From positions 2,046,001-2,110,000 of the forward strand of contig NZ_CP062008.1 in the NCBI RefSeq assembly GCF_005670685.2: DNA of 64,000 nucleotides, in the 5' to 3' direction. Both the position numbers and the translations under genes were made by a program. Positions 8,861 through 17,629 of this stretch are shown here, piece after piece. The notes under the pieces were generated by a model. The model was not told where the DNA came from, ran no database searches, and saw nothing but the letters and a program-made list of their open reading frames with translations. The first letter of the stretch is position 1. Each line of letters starts with the position of its first letter. This DNA comes from Mycolicibacterium mucogenicum DSM 44124. GTDB taxonomy: Bacteria > Actinomycetota > Actinomycetes > Mycobacteriales > Mycobacteriaceae.

Positions 8861-9412
8861 TCAGGATTTGGCGACGCCGGCGGCGCCACCGTGGACGAAG
8901 ACGGGTTTGGTGCCTTGAGCTGCGGACACTGTCTCGGTCAGGTAGTGCAGGGACACCGCGTCGAGGATCGAGTGGAACGTGCCGTCCTCGTTGAAGTTGA
9001 CATTCGCGCCGTCGACCCAGATGAGCGCGACGGTGTCCTCGGTGTTGTCCTCAGGCGTGTAGAAGGTGTGGACGGAGCCGCCGGGTTCGTAGAGGTAGGA
9101 GCCGGCCGTCTGGGGCTGGTCGGGGTATTCGCGGTAAAGCCAGCAGCCCTGCATGGTGTACACCTGCGCGGGTCCGGTGTGGTAGTGGATTTGCAGGCCG
9201 ACGCCCGGGGCCATCCTGGCGAGGATGACGTACTCGCCACGCTCGGTGTCCAGTCGCAGGGGGTGGAAGCTCATGCCCGGGCCGAGGGCGTCCTTCAGCA
9301 GCGAGGTCTCGGCGAGGTTGACGCTCAGCAGTTCACCCTGCGGCAGCGCGACCAGCGGAAGAGGAGCGCCGCTGCGGGTGGTGACCATTTCGGGGGAGGC
9401 GATGGCGGTCAT
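8861..9412 (-). CDS. cupin, 2,4'-dihydroxyacetophenone dioxygenase-like
   Basis: A 183-residue single-domain cupin. Metal-binding motif 1 is LQIHYHTGPAQVYTMQG and motif 2 is EPGGSVHTFY, giving a three-His site expected to hold Fe(II) or another divalent ion. The best remembered match is the 2,4'-dihydroxyacetophenone dioxygenase/anti-sigma ChrR-like cupin group. ATG 9412 has GAAAGG upstream; the open frame extends further 5' but without support. It is transcribed divergently from an AraC regulator 107 bp away and is followed by a WS/DGAT gene. The ring substrate is unknown. Confidence 0.8.
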   Translation of the reverse strand: MTAIASPEMVTTRSGAPLPLVALPQGELLSVNLAETSLLKDALGPGMSFHPLRLDTERGEYVILARMAPGVGLQIHYHTGPAQVYTMQGCWLYREYPDQPQTAGSYLYEPGGSVHTFYTPEDNTEDTVALIWVDGANVNFNEDGTFHSILDAVSLHYLTETVSAAQGTKPVFVHGGAAGVAKS

Positions 9413-9482
9413 TTTCGGGCCTTTCGATGTCGGGTGGATTCGGTTGGTATGCATCGATTCTGCGGTGCGCCGGAGTCCAATA

Positions 9483-9524
9483 CTTGACATCAAATGACAA
9501 TTTCTTGACAGTAGACGACATGCC
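9483..9524 (+). promoter_or_regulatory. tandem 21-bp direct repeat, candidate AraC operator
   Basis: Two copies of CTTGACAnnAnAnGACA begin at 9483 and 9504. The 21-bp period is two DNA helical turns, as expected for a dimeric AraC/XylS protein on direct repeats. The second copy overlaps the regulator's ATG at 9520, which fits autoregulation plus control of the divergent cupin operon. Confidence 0.5.
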
Positions 9525-10596
9525 ATTTGTGCGCGGCACGTCGTTGCAGGGCTTCCTGGAACTCGTCCGGGAACTCGGTGAAGACCCCGCGCCACTGCTC
9601 GCCCTGAGCCACATTCCGATCGAGGCGGTCGGTGACCAGGACAGCTTCATCAACTACCGCAGCGTCGTCACCACGCTGGAGACTGCGGCCACGATGACGG
9701 CGACGCCCGACTTCGGCAGGCAGCTGGCGCTGCGCCAGGGCCTGGATATCCTCGGCCCGGTTGGGATCGCCGCCCGGACCGCGGCGACCGTCGGTGCCGC
9801 GTTCGAGGCCATCGACCAGTACATGTCCGTTTACAGCCCGGCTCTGACGGCGACCATCGACGCGCAGCCGGCGGCACGCCATGCCCGGTTCGACTGGCGC
9901 CTCGCGGTACCCCGCTCCATCGCGCACCGGCAGGCGGCCGAGCTAGCCCTCGGCGTCTCGCTGCGGGTGTTCCGGCTGCTGACAGGTCCCGACTTCACGC
10001 CGGCGGCGGTGCACTTCCGACACGAACCGCTGACCAGCCCGCAGAACTACGCCGAGTATTTCGGGTGCCCGGTGCGTTTTGCTCAGCCCGACAACGGTTT
10101 TCGCATCCCGAGGTCGGTGCTTGCCCGGCCGCTGGCGGCCGACGCCGCGGTGCACGACGTCGTGCGGGACTACCTGAACACGATCGCGGTACCGGCCGAT
10201 TCGCAGATCGCCGAACCGGTGCGGCTGCTGATCCGCCGGATGCTGCCCACCGGGGGCCTGACCCTCGACCTGGTCGCGCAGCATCTTGCGGTGCATCCGC
10301 GCACCCTGCAGCGGCAACTGGAGACGCAGGCCACGTCGTTTGCCGCACTCGTCGACCAGGTGCGCCGCGAGGAGGCCGACCGCTATCTCCGCAGCACCGA
10401 CATCCCGTTGGGACAGCTGGCGGGGTTGCTCGGCTACAGCGAGCAGAGCGTGCTGTCGCGATCGAGCCAACGCTGGTTCGGCACCTCGGCGTCAGCGCAT
10501 CGGCGCTCAGCCGTGCGCGATCAGGCTCCCGAACCAACCGCGTCGGCCAGCGACGCGAACCCGCCGGCCTTGAGCTTCGCCGCCACGCCGTCGTGA
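9520..10596 (+). CDS. AraC family transcriptional regulator (OruR/ArgR-like type)
   Basis: A 358-residue regulator. Residues ~15-205 form the AraC ligand-binding (arabinose_bd/OruR-type) domain. The C-terminal part holds the two helix-turn-helices: [22 protein letters not shown], then [38 protein letters not shown] 9520 is chosen because it gives the family N-terminus ([16 protein letters not shown]). The protein runs ~30 residues beyond the usual end of the second HTH into a low-complexity tail. As a result its last 76 bp overlap the 3' end of the convergent pyrD. It is divergent from the cupin/WS-DGAT pair, its likely targets. Confidence 0.88.
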   Translation: MPFVRGTSLQGFLELVRELGEDPAPLLALSHIPIEAVGDQDSFINYRSVVTTLETAATMTATPDFGRQLALRQGLDILGPVGIAARTAATVGAAFEAIDQYMSVYSPALTATIDAQPAARHARFDWRLAVPRSIAHRQAAELALGVSLRVFRLLTGPDFTPAAVHFRHEPLTSPQNYAEYFGCPVRFAQPDNGFRIPRSVLARPLAADAAVHDVVRDYLNTIAVPADSQIAEPVRLLIRRMLPTGGLTLDLVAQHLAVHPRTLQRQLETQATSFAALVDQVRREEADRYLRSTDIPLGQLAGLLGYSEQSVLSRSSQRWFGTSASAHRRSAVRDQAPEPTASASDANPPALSFAATPS

Positions 10597-11579
10597 ATGT
10601 GCTTGGCCCACAGGCCACCGCCGTAGATGAAGCCGGTGTAGCCCTGCACCAGCGAGGCACCGGCGAGGATGCGCTCCCAGGCGTCGTCGGCGGTCTCGAT
10701 GCCGCCGACGCTGATCAGCACCAGCTGATCGCCGACGCGCTTGTGCAGCCGCCGCAGGATCTCGAGCGACCGCGCGGCCACCGGCGCGCCGGACACGCCA
10801 CCGGCACCGAGCTCGGCCACGCCGGGGGTCCGCAGCCCTTCGCGGGAAATCGTGGTGTTGGTCGCGACGATGCCCGCCAGCCCCAATTCGACGGCCAGGT
10901 CGGCGATTTCGTCGACGTCGTCATCGGACAGGTCGGGCGCGATCTTCACCAGCACGGGCTTGGTGGTCTCGGCGCGCACGGCGGCCAGGATGGGCCGCAG
11001 CGACGCCACGGCCTGCAGGTCACGCAGCCCGGGCGTGTTCGGCGAGCTGACATTCACCACCACGAAATCGGCGAGCGGGCCGCACAGCCGGGCGCTCTCG
11101 GCGTAGTCGTCGACGGCACGCTCGGGCGGGGTGACCTTGGTCTTGCCGATGTTCACGCCGATCGGCACGGTGGACTGGCTGCGGGTCAGCCGGATGGCGA
11201 GCTCACCGGCCCCGTGGTTGTTGAAGCCCATGCGGTTCAGCAGCGCGCGGTCCTCGGGCAGCCGGAACAGCCGCGGCGCCGGATTACCCGGCTGCGCCTG
11301 CGCCGTCACGGTGCCCACCTCGGCGTAGCCGAAACCCAGTGGGCCCCAAGCGTTGATGCCGCTGCCGTTCTTGTCGAAGCCGGCCGCCAGGCCCACCGGG
11401 CCCGGGAACGTCACGCCGAACACCGTCGTCTCCAGCACCGGGTCCGACGGGGCGAGCCACTTCGCCAGCAAGCGGCGGCTGAACCCCAGCGCAGTAACCG
11501 CACGGAACGCCGCGAACACCCAGGTGTGAATCCGCTCGGGCGGAATCCGGAAGAACACCCACAGCAGGGCGCGATACAT
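10521..11579 (-). CDS. pyrD: dihydroorotate dehydrogenase (quinone), class 2
   Basis: A 352-residue class 2 DHODH, oxidising dihydroorotate to orotate with FMN and passing electrons to quinone in pyrimidine synthesis. The N-terminal membrane-associating helices ([22 protein letters not shown]) are present. FMN/substrate motifs follow: [33 protein letters not shown] with the catalytic Ser, [16 protein letters not shown], and ISVGGIE...[18 protein letters not shown] 11579 has GAGGAG upstream at 6-nt spacing. DUF5703 and lppL lie upstream on the same strand. Confidence 0.97.
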   Translation of the reverse strand: MYRALLWVFFRIPPERIHTWVFAAFRAVTALGFSRRLLAKWLAPSDPVLETTVFGVTFPGPVGLAAGFDKNGSGINAWGPLGFGYAEVGTVTAQAQPGNPAPRLFRLPEDRALLNRMGFNNHGAGELAIRLTRSQSTVPIGVNIGKTKVTPPERAVDDYAESARLCGPLADFVVVNVSSPNTPGLRDLQAVASLRPILAAVRAETTKPVLVKIAPDLSDDDVDEIADLAVELGLAGIVATNTTISREGLRTPGVAELGAGGVSGAPVAARSLEILRRLHKRVGDQLVLISVGGIETADDAWERILAGASLVQGYTGFIYGGGLWAKHIHDGVAAKLKAGGFASLADAVGSGA

Positions 11580-11589
11580 CAACGGCTCC

Positions 11590-11889
11590 TCACATCGACG
11601 GCTGTTCGGGCGCCAACCTATCGGGCAGCTGTTCCGGAGCTTCGCCCGCCCTGGAACCATTTCCCGTCGCTTCGCTCGCCCTGATCTTGCGGCGGCGCAG
11701 CAGCACGCGGCGCGAACCGTCGGTATAGAGGCGCACCCGGGTCAGTTCCCACCCGCGATATTCGGCCTCGATCGACAATCGGGTGGATGCCGTCAGCCTG
11801 GTCACCTCCGGGGGCAACCGGAGCGGAATCCATTCGTAGTCGTCGGACAAGTCCTCCGCCCACGCTGCCGGCATCCGCCCCCGCTGCAT
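11590..11889 (-). CDS. DUF5703 family protein
   Basis: A 99-residue protein with the core [52 protein letters not shown], which I recognise as the actinobacterial DUF5703 family of unknown function. The C-terminal ~30 residues are charged and low in complexity. Its stop is 10 bp from the pyrD start codon and its start abuts the lppL stop, so the three minus-strand genes are probably cotranscribed. No catalytic motif is visible. Confidence 0.8.
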   Translation of the reverse strand: MQRGRMPAAWAEDLSDDYEWIPLRLPPEVTRLTASTRLSIEAEYRGWELTRVRLYTDGSRRVLLRRRKIRASEATGNGSRAGEAPEQLPDRLAPEQPSM

Positions 11890-12947
11890 CAGTGGCCGCC
11901 CGACCCCGGCCCCGCGGCGGCGTTCGCGATCACCTGGACCCCGGCGCCCGACCCCGACACCACGAACAAGGTGCCGGTGCGATCGTCGAAGGACAGGACG
12001 TCGGGCTGCTGCACGGTGCGATATCGGACTTTCTCGACAGGGATACCAGTCGAAAGATCGTAACCAACCACGCTGTTTGTCGCGGTCTGTGAAACCCAGG
12101 CGAGTTTCGACGATCCGACGATGCCGTACGGCGCGCCCCGCACCGGCGCCTGCTGGCGAAGCATGAGCGGCGTCGTCCCGAAGACCAGCAGGCCGTCGCC
12201 GCGGGTGTCGGCCACCAGCACGCGACCGGCGGGGTCGGCGGCCAGCGTGGTGGCGCCCTCACCGGCGCGCAGCGCCTGGGCGACGTCGGTGCCGTCGGCG
12301 TTCACCTCGGTCACGGACGTCTGCCCGCGGTCCAGGACCACGACGGTATTGCCTTGCGCGGCAAGCCCGTCCACGCGGGCGAAGGCCTTCATCCGGGACC
12401 GCACGGCGCTGCCGTCGACGATCAGGACCGCGCCGTCGGCCGTTCCCAGTGCCAGTTTCCCGTCGGCCCGCCGGGCGATCGAGGTGAAGTCGGTGCCCGA
12501 CTGGCCGTCCACCGTGACGGCTTGCACCGCGCGCTTGCCGATGTCGAACCGCAGGTAGCCGCCACGGGTGGACAGGAACGCCGTGCCCGCGCCGTCGCCC
12601 GTCACACCCGTCGCGGCCGTCGGCAGCACCACCGGCGGGGTGCCGGGGACCGTCACCACCGGACGCCCGGTGCCGTCGGTGCCGAGCACCACGAGCGACG
12701 ACGTCGCCGCGTCGAAGCTGGCGCCCGTGCCAGGGCCGGGAAGGAGGTGGACGACGCCGTCGGGGGCGGCGGTGACCGCAGGCGATACCGCGGCACGTGC
12801 GGGGGAGATCGTGGGCGGCGGCGTCTCGGCCGGATGCGACGAGCAGGCCGCCAACGCGCCGATGGCCAGCGCGGCCGTCGCGAATCTTGTTATGTTCGCC
12901 CCATATTCACGCAGCCGACAATTAATGGGATGGTGATCCATTGACAC
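11889..12947 (-). CDS. lppL: LppL-like lipoprotein with a beta-propeller-type body
   Basis: A ~352-residue lipoprotein. The signal segment FATAALAIGALAACSSHP carries a lipobox (LAAC). The mature part has repeated strands such as SFDAATSSLVVLGTDG, TLAADPAGRVLVADTRGDGLLVFG and VLSFDDRTGTLFVVSG, which look like NHL/YncE-style propeller blades; this suggests a binding rather than catalytic role outside the membrane. Position next to pyrD matches Rv2138 (lppL). GTG 12947 or ATG 12941 is the start; no clear ribosome-binding site supports either. Confidence 0.85.
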   Translation of the reverse strand: MSMDHHPINCRLREYGANITRFATAALAIGALAACSSHPAETPPPTISPARAAVSPAVTAAPDGVVHLLPGPGTGASFDAATSSLVVLGTDGTGRPVVTVPGTPPVVLPTAATGVTGDGAGTAFLSTRGGYLRFDIGKRAVQAVTVDGQSGTDFTSIARRADGKLALGTADGAVLIVDGSAVRSRMKAFARVDGLAAQGNTVVVLDRGQTSVTEVNADGTDVAQALRAGEGATTLAADPAGRVLVADTRGDGLLVFGTTPLMLRQQAPVRGAPYGIVGSSKLAWVSQTATNSVVGYDLSTGIPVEKVRYRTVQQPDVLSFDDRTGTLFVVSGSGAGVQVIANAAAGPGSGGH

Positions 12948-13057
12948 AGGCTGTCTTTCGGTTCGGCGAACGGCGGGGGATCCGTAATTACAAGCTTAGG
13001 CAAATATATTGGCGTCAATTATCTGCTTCCGGCGGGTACGTCACGTACCGGAGGGGT

Positions 13058-13381
13058 ATGGTCGGAGGCATGAGCATTGCCACCGACGGCGATTTGGCCA
13101 ACGGTAATTTTGCTATCGAAGACCTTTCCACAGGTCTGCGGGCCAGCGGGTTTGGCCAAGTTGGCGACGGCCGGAGTTTTTCGTTTCGCCTGGACGACAA
13201 GCGCGTGCTGATTGTGGAGATTTACCGCCCGCGTCTGTCCGGGCCGGTGCCGCAGGAAGAGGACGTCGTCGCGGTGTCCTCGCGAAGCCTGGCGCACGTC
13301 GACGTGCACGACGAGCGCAGTCTGGCCGCCGCCGTCCGTGACGCCGTCGCCGACGCACAACCGGTGCAGCGCAACCACTAA
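13058..13381 (+). CDS. conserved hypothetical protein (Rv2137c position)
   Basis: A ~107-residue soluble protein: [59 protein letters not shown], then an acidic C-terminal half. It lies between lppL (divergent) and uppP (36 bp downstream), the place of the small Rv2137c protein in M. tuberculosis. The start is uncertain: ATG 13058 and ATG 13070 are both in frame, each with a purine-rich run too close to be ideal (GAGGGG and GGAGG). No domain recognised. Confidence 0.65.
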   Translation: MVGGMSIATDGDLANGNFAIEDLSTGLRASGFGQVGDGRSFSFRLDDKRVLIVEIYRPRLSGPVPQEEDVVAVSSRSLAHVDVHDERSLAAAVRDAVADAQPVQRNH

Positions 13382-13416
13382 CGCCTGCGTCCGCCGCTCA
13401 CGGTACGGTCGTCGGC

Positions 13417-14265
13417 GTGACTGACGTGGCAGCCATGAGCTGGTGGCAGACGATCGTGCTGGCTGTCCTGCAGGGGCTCACCGAATTTCTGCCGGTGTCG
13501 TCGTCGGGCCATCTCGCCATCGCCTCCCGCCTCTTCTTCGCCGGTGACGCCGGCGCTTCGTTCACCGCGGTCACCCAGCTGGGGACCGAAGCCGCGGTGC
13601 TGATCTATTTCGCCAAGGACATCTGGCGCATCCTCACCGCCTGGTTCGGCGGGCTGACCGACGCCGCCCGCCGCACCGCCGACTACTGGCTGGGTTGGTG
13701 GGTCATCATCGGCACCATTCCGATCTGCGTGCTGGGACTGCTCTTCAAAGACCAGATCCGTTCCGGCGCCCGCAATCTCTGGGTCATCGCCACCGCGATG
13801 ATCGTCTTCTCCGCAGTCATCGCCCTCGCCGAGTACGTCGGCAAGCAGACCCGCGACGTCGAGCAGCTGACGTGGAAGGACAGCGTCATCGTCGGCCTGG
13901 CGCAGTGCCTGGCGCTGGTGCCGGGAGTGTCGCGCTCCGGCGCGACGATCAGCGCCGGCCTGTTCCTCGGCATGAACCGTGAGCTGGCGGCGCGCTTCGG
14001 CTTCCTGCTCGCCATCCCGGCGGTGCTGGCCTCCGGGCTGTTCTCGCTGCCCGACGCCTTCAAGCCCGTCACCGAAGGCATGAGCGCCACCGGCGCGCAG
14101 CTGGCCGTCGCCATCGCGATCGCGTTCGTGGTCGGCTACGCCGCGGTGTCCTGGTTCCTGAAATTCCTGGTGCGGCACAGCATGTACTGGTTCGTCGGCT
14201 ACCGCGTCGTGCTCGGCGTGACGGTGCTGGCGCTGCTCGGTACCGGGGTGGTGGCCGCACAGTGA
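13417..14265 (+). CDS. uppP: undecaprenyl-diphosphatase (BacA/UppP)
   Basis: A ~282-residue multi-pass membrane phosphatase that recycles undecaprenyl (in mycobacteria decaprenyl) pyrophosphate to the monophosphate for cell-wall synthesis; it contributes to bacitracin tolerance. The two signature loops are intact: [14 protein letters not shown] near the N-terminus and [17 protein letters not shown] in the middle, and about eight hydrophobic segments are visible. GTG 13417 gives [14 protein letters not shown] 13435 ([14 protein letters not shown]) is an equally plausible start. It leads a compact same-strand series (phosphatase, DUF3090, SCO1664-like). Confidence 0.96.
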   Translation: MTDVAAMSWWQTIVLAVLQGLTEFLPVSSSGHLAIASRLFFAGDAGASFTAVTQLGTEAAVLIYFAKDIWRILTAWFGGLTDAARRTADYWLGWWVIIGTIPICVLGLLFKDQIRSGARNLWVIATAMIVFSAVIALAEYVGKQTRDVEQLTWKDSVIVGLAQCLALVPGVSRSGATISAGLFLGMNRELAARFGFLLAIPAVLASGLFSLPDAFKPVTEGMSATGAQLAVAIAIAFVVGYAAVSWFLKFLVRHSMYWFVGYRVVLGVTVLALLGTGVVAAQ

Positions 14266-14281
14266 CACTCGAGGGGACCAG

Positions 14282-15001
14282 ATGACCGTCATCCTGCTGC
14301 GGCACGGGCGCTCGACGTCCAACACCGCGCACACCCTGGCCGGCCGGTCCGAGGGCGTCGACCTCGACGACAAGGGCCGCGCCCAGGCCGAGGGGGTCGT
14401 CGCCCGAATCGGCGAACTGCCGGTCAAGGCCATCGTCCGGTCGCCGCTGCTGCGCTGCAAGAACACCGTCGCCCCACTGGCCGCGGCGCTCGGTATCGAA
14501 CCGCGCGTCGACGACCGGCTGACCGAGGTCGACTACGGCGGCTGGACCGGCCGCAAGATCGCCGAACTGGTCAAAGAACCGCTGTGGCCCGTCATCCAGC
14601 AGCAGCCCAGCGCAGCGGTGTTCCCGGACGGTGAGGGGCTGGCACAGGTGCAGTCCCGCGCCGTCGCGGCGGTCCGCGAGATCGACCGGGCGCTGGCGCA
14701 GGAACACGACGGCGACACGCTGTGGATCGCCTGCACCCACGGCGACGTCATCAAGGCGGTCCTGGCCGACGCTCTCGGCGTCCACCTCGACGGCTTCCAG
14801 CGGATCGTCGCCGACCCGGCCTCGATGAGCGTCATCCGCTACACGCCGCACCGGCCGTTCGTCCTGCACGTCAACCACACCGGCACGGATCTCAGCTCGT
14901 CGCTGCGCCCGCAGCCCGAGCAGCCCAAATCCGACGAGGCCGGCAAGCCCGACGATGCCGTCCCGACACACGACGCAACCGTCGGCGGCTCGACCGATTA
15001 G
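14282..15001 (+). CDS. histidine phosphatase superfamily protein (Rv2135c-type)
   Basis: A 239-residue phosphoglycerate mutase-like (histidine phosphatase) protein. The catalytic RHG motif is in MTVILLRHGRSTSN (phospho-acceptor His), the acid residue in DRLTEVDYGGWTG, and the second His in CTHGDVIKA. Such enzymes dephosphorylate small phosphoesters; mutase activity cannot be told from sequence. ATG 14282 lies 16 bp after uppP, preceded by GAGGGGA. The final ~35 residues (SLRPQPEQPKSDEAGKPDD) are a disordered tail. Part of the conserved uppP cluster. Confidence 0.88.
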   Translation: MTVILLRHGRSTSNTAHTLAGRSEGVDLDDKGRAQAEGVVARIGELPVKAIVRSPLLRCKNTVAPLAAALGIEPRVDDRLTEVDYGGWTGRKIAELVKEPLWPVIQQQPSAAVFPDGEGLAQVQSRAVAAVREIDRALAQEHDGDTLWIACTHGDVIKAVLADALGVHLDGFQRIVADPASMSVIRYTPHRPFVLHVNHTGTDLSSSLRPQPEQPKSDEAGKPDDAVPTHDATVGGSTD

Positions 15002-15030
15002 ACCGGTGAACCGGTATTTTGAAAGGTGCC

Positions 15031-15624
15031 ATGGCTCGCGCAATTCACGTCTTCCGATCTCCCGACCGCTTCGTGGCCGGGACCGTTGGGCAGCCTGGTA
15101 ACCGGACGTTCTACCTGCAGGCCGTGCACGAACAGCGTGTCGTCTCGGTCATGCTGGAGAAGCAGCAAGTCGCGGTCCTGGCCGAACGCATCTCGGCGCT
15201 GCTGGTTGAGATCAACCGCCGGTTCGGCACGCCGATCCCGCCCGACACCGGCGAGGTGACCGACCTCAACCCGCTCGTCATGCCCGTGGACGCCGAATTC
15301 CGGGTCGGCACCATGGGTCTCGGCTGGGACTCCGAAGCGCAGACCGTCGTGGTGGAACTGCTGGCCGTCACCGACTCGGAGTTCGACGCCTCCGTCGTGC
15401 TCGACGATGCCGAGGAAGGCCCCGACGCCGTGCGGGTGTTCCTGAGTCCGCAGTCGGCGCGGGACTTCGCGAACCGCTCGAACCGGGTGATCTCCGCCGG
15501 CCGGCCGCCGTGCCCGCTGTGCGAGGAGCCGCTCGACCCCGAGGGCCATATCTGCGTGCGCACCAACGGATATCGGCGCGGCATGCTGGATGCCGACGGT
15601 GATGAGCCGGATGACGCCTCCTGA
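15031..15624 (+). CDS. DUF3090 family protein with a CPxC zinc knuckle
   Basis: A 197-residue protein of the actinobacterial DUF3090 family (Rv2134c counterpart). The N-terminus ARAIHVFRSPDRFVAGTVGQPGNRTFYLQA is the family signature. The C-terminus has RPPCPLCEEPLDPEGHICVRTNGY, a Cys-x2-Cys...His-x-Cys pattern that probably binds zinc. ATG 15031 is preceded by GAAAGG. Its 3' end overlaps the start of the next gene, so the two are translationally coupled. The function is not known; members of this family occur with the SCO1664-like partner and cysQ/mshC in actinobacteria. Confidence 0.9.
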   Translation: MARAIHVFRSPDRFVAGTVGQPGNRTFYLQAVHEQRVVSVMLEKQQVAVLAERISALLVEINRRFGTPIPPDTGEVTDLNPLVMPVDAEFRVGTMGLGWDSEAQTVVVELLAVTDSEFDASVVLDDAEEGPDAVRVFLSPQSARDFANRSNRVISAGRPPCPLCEEPLDPEGHICVRTNGYRRGMLDADGDEPDDAS

Positions 15625-16426
15625 CGCGCAGCAGGTTCTGCAGCGCGGTGCGCTGACGGCGCTCGGGCGCATCAGGTCGGCCAGCAACGCGACGTTCCTG
15701 TGCGAGGCCGAGCTCGACGGCGCCCTGCTGCATTGCGTGTACAAGCCGATCTCCGGGGAGGCGCCGCTGTGGGACTTCCCCGATGGCACTTTGGCCGGAC
15801 GGGAGCTGGCGGCCTACCTGGTGTCTGCCGCCCTGGGCTGGAACCTGGTGCCGCACACCATTATTCGTGACGGACCGGCGGGCCCGGGCATGGTGCAGCG
15901 CTGGGTCGACCAGCCCGGCGACGCGCTCAGTGAGACCGAGCCCCCGCCCGGACCGGACCTCGTCGACCTCGTTCCCGCCGGCCGGGTGCCGGCGGGGTAC
16001 CTGCCGATCCTGCGGGCCTACGACCACAAGGGTGACGAAGTGGTGCTGGTGCACGCCGACGACGCCCGGTTGCACCGGCTCGCGGTGTTCGACGTGCTGA
16101 TCAACAACGCCGACCGCAAGGGCGGGCACGTGCTGGCCGGCGCCGACGGCCAGGTGTACGGCGTCGACCACGGCGTGAGCCTGCATGCCGAGGACAAGCT
16201 GCGGACCGTGCTGTGGGGTTGGGCCGGAAAACCGATCGACGACGACGTGCTCGGTGCGGTCGCCGTATTGCGGGACACCCTGCGCGACGGCCTCGCCGCG
16301 ACGCTGGCACCGCACCTCACCCGGCACGAGATCGCCGCGTTGCAGGCGAGAGTTGTTGAGCTGCTTGACAATCCGATCATGCCCAGCCCGGATCGGCACC
16401 GGCCGATCCCGTGGCCGGCCTTTTGA
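15611..16426 (+). CDS. SCO1664-family, PI3/4-kinase-like fold protein
   Basis: A ~271-residue protein (Rv2133c counterpart) whose core resembles phosphatidylinositol 3/4-kinase folds: CVYKPISGEAPLWDFPDGTLAGRELAAYLVS contains a lysine-bearing strand, and LAVFDVLINNADRKGGHVL followed by YGVDHGVSLH matches the HxD...N and metal-binding Asp loops. Kinase or AMPylator activity is inferred, not shown. In-frame ATGs at 15590, 15602 and 15611 are possible; 15611 has GGTGA 8 nt upstream. It overlaps the DUF3090 gene by 14 bp, so the two are probably made together. Confidence 0.82.
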   Translation: MTPPDAQQVLQRGALTALGRIRSASNATFLCEAELDGALLHCVYKPISGEAPLWDFPDGTLAGRELAAYLVSAALGWNLVPHTIIRDGPAGPGMVQRWVDQPGDALSETEPPPGPDLVDLVPAGRVPAGYLPILRAYDHKGDEVVLVHADDARLHRLAVFDVLINNADRKGGHVLAGADGQVYGVDHGVSLHAEDKLRTVLWGWAGKPIDDDVLGAVAVLRDTLRDGLAATLAPHLTRHEIAALQARVVELLDNPIMPSPDRHRPIPWPAF

Positions 16427-16505
16427 TCGCAGTTTGCACACAGGTAGCGATTTGCGTAGTGATTTCGGCAGCCCTACCGATCGGTAGTGCTCTAGGCTCG
16501 TCGGC

Positions 16506-17171
16506 ATGACCGACCACGACAAGGCCGCAGCCCGCCGCGAGATCACCGATGCCCTCCAGAAAGCACTGGACCGCCGGCACGAGGTGCTGGACGTCATCGT
16601 CGAAGCCGACAACAAGGCCGCCGCCGTTGATGCCATCGCCACGCTGCTGGGCACCTCGCATGCCGGCGGCGAGCAGGTCATGGCGATGTCCTTCGATCTG
16701 CTGACCAAGGACGCCCGCAAGCGCATCGCCGACGAGCTCGAAGACCTGAACAGCCAGCTGTCTTTCACAGTGAAAGACCGCCCCGCCAGCTTCGGGGACA
16801 ACCTGTCGCTGCGCCCGTTCTCCGGTGCCGACGACCGCGACATCTTCGCCACCCGCACCGCCGATGTCGGTGCTTCCGGTGACGGCTCGGGCCGTGCTGC
16901 CGGCGACCTGGACGACGAGATCAAGGCCGCTCTCGGCCGCGTCAACGCCGAGGAAGCGGTGTGGTTCGTCGCCGAGGAAGACGGCGCCAAGGTCGGCATG
17001 GTGTTCGGTGAACTGGTCGGCGGCGAGGTCAACGTCCGGATCTGGGTCCACCCGGAATACCGCCACCGTGGCTACGGCACCGCGGCGCTGCGCCGGTCGC
17101 GGTCGGAGATGGCGTCGTACTTCCCGGCCGTGCCCATGGTCGTCCGCGCTCCGGGAGCCACCCCGAGTTAG
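16506..17171 (+). CDS. GNAT acetyltransferase-like protein with a GyrA-like N-terminal segment
   Basis: A 221-residue protein in two parts. Residues ~8-82 (EITDALQKALDRRHEVLDVI...AIATLLG...VMAMSFDLLTKDARKRIADELEDL) follow the hydrophobic pattern of the coiled-coil/connector region of GyrA/ParC (compare the remembered GyrA motif GLxxALDxxDEVIxxIR...QAxxILDMxLxxLTxLE). Residues ~95-210 form a GNAT domain with the acetyl-CoA loop HPEYRHRGYGTAAL, but the C-terminal motif-B strand is short or missing. It stands alone, 79 bp after the SCO1664-like gene, and ends in a strong bidirectional terminator. A role at gyrase is speculative. Confidence 0.75.
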   Translation: MTDHDKAAARREITDALQKALDRRHEVLDVIVEADNKAAAVDAIATLLGTSHAGGEQVMAMSFDLLTKDARKRIADELEDLNSQLSFTVKDRPASFGDNLSLRPFSGADDRDIFATRTADVGASGDGSGRAAGDLDDEIKAALGRVNAEEAVWFVAEEDGAKVGMVFGELVGGEVNVRIWVHPEYRHRGYGTAALRRSRSEMASYFPAVPMVVRAPGATPS

Positions 17172-17186
17172 GCTGTGCCGCAACGG

Positions 17187-17219
17187 AAAAGGGCTCCGGG
17201 GATCTCCCGGAGCCCTTTT
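17187..17219. terminator. bidirectional terminator after the GNAT gene
   Basis: AAAAGGGCTCCGGG, loop GATCT, CCCGGAGCCCTTTT: a perfect 14-bp stem with an A-run/T-run on either side, working in both directions for two convergent genes. Confidence 0.93.
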
Positions 17220-17235
17220 CGTGCCTGTGGGCGGC

Positions 17236-17493
17236 TCAGCCGGAGTACGGCTTGGCCTTCACCGGCGGGGAAGCGACAGTGACGGGCTCGACGCTGCTGG
17301 GCGTCGTCGGAGTGGCGGTCGCGCCCATGTTGATATCGGCGACCGTCGGCTGGGTGTATTCGCCGGAACTCGAACCGTGACCCGACGAGGCGACGGGCGT
17401 GTTGTCCGGCGCAGGTGCGTTGGTCACGCCGAGTACGCCCATCGTCACTGCTGCGGCGATGCCCACGAATCCGAATGTCTTCGCCACCTTCAT
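17236..17493 (-). CDS. small secreted Pro/Thr-rich peptide
   Basis: An 85-residue exported peptide. A Sec signal (MKVAKTFGFVGIAAAVTMGVLGVTNA) is followed by a short mature chain rich in Ser, Thr, Pro and Val (PAPDNTPVASSGHG...) with no cysteine. ATG 17493 has a textbook AAGGAGG at 6-nt spacing. It is convergent with the GNAT gene, separated by the terminator, and divergent from cysQ. The 136-bp AT-richer stretch upstream should hold its promoter. Function unknown. Confidence 0.8.
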   Translation of the reverse strand: MKVAKTFGFVGIAAAVTMGVLGVTNAPAPDNTPVASSGHGSSSGEYTQPTVADINMGATATPTTPSSVEPVTVASPPVKAKPYSG

Positions 17494-17629
17494 GACGTCC
17501 TCCTTAATGACTACTCGGTAAATAGTTGTTCGAAATGTTATGAGGCCTATTTCGGCAGGACCTGCCAGCAGCCTGCAACGTGCCTGTGAATAGGCGATTT
17601 CGGCTGTGACCTTGCCCTCGGCGATACTC

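Noticed and set aside
8830..9595. Longer 5' extension of the cupin gene to 9595
   Set aside because: It would cross the AraC operator and overlap the divergent regulator. ATG 9412 has GAAAGG and gives the family-like N-terminus.
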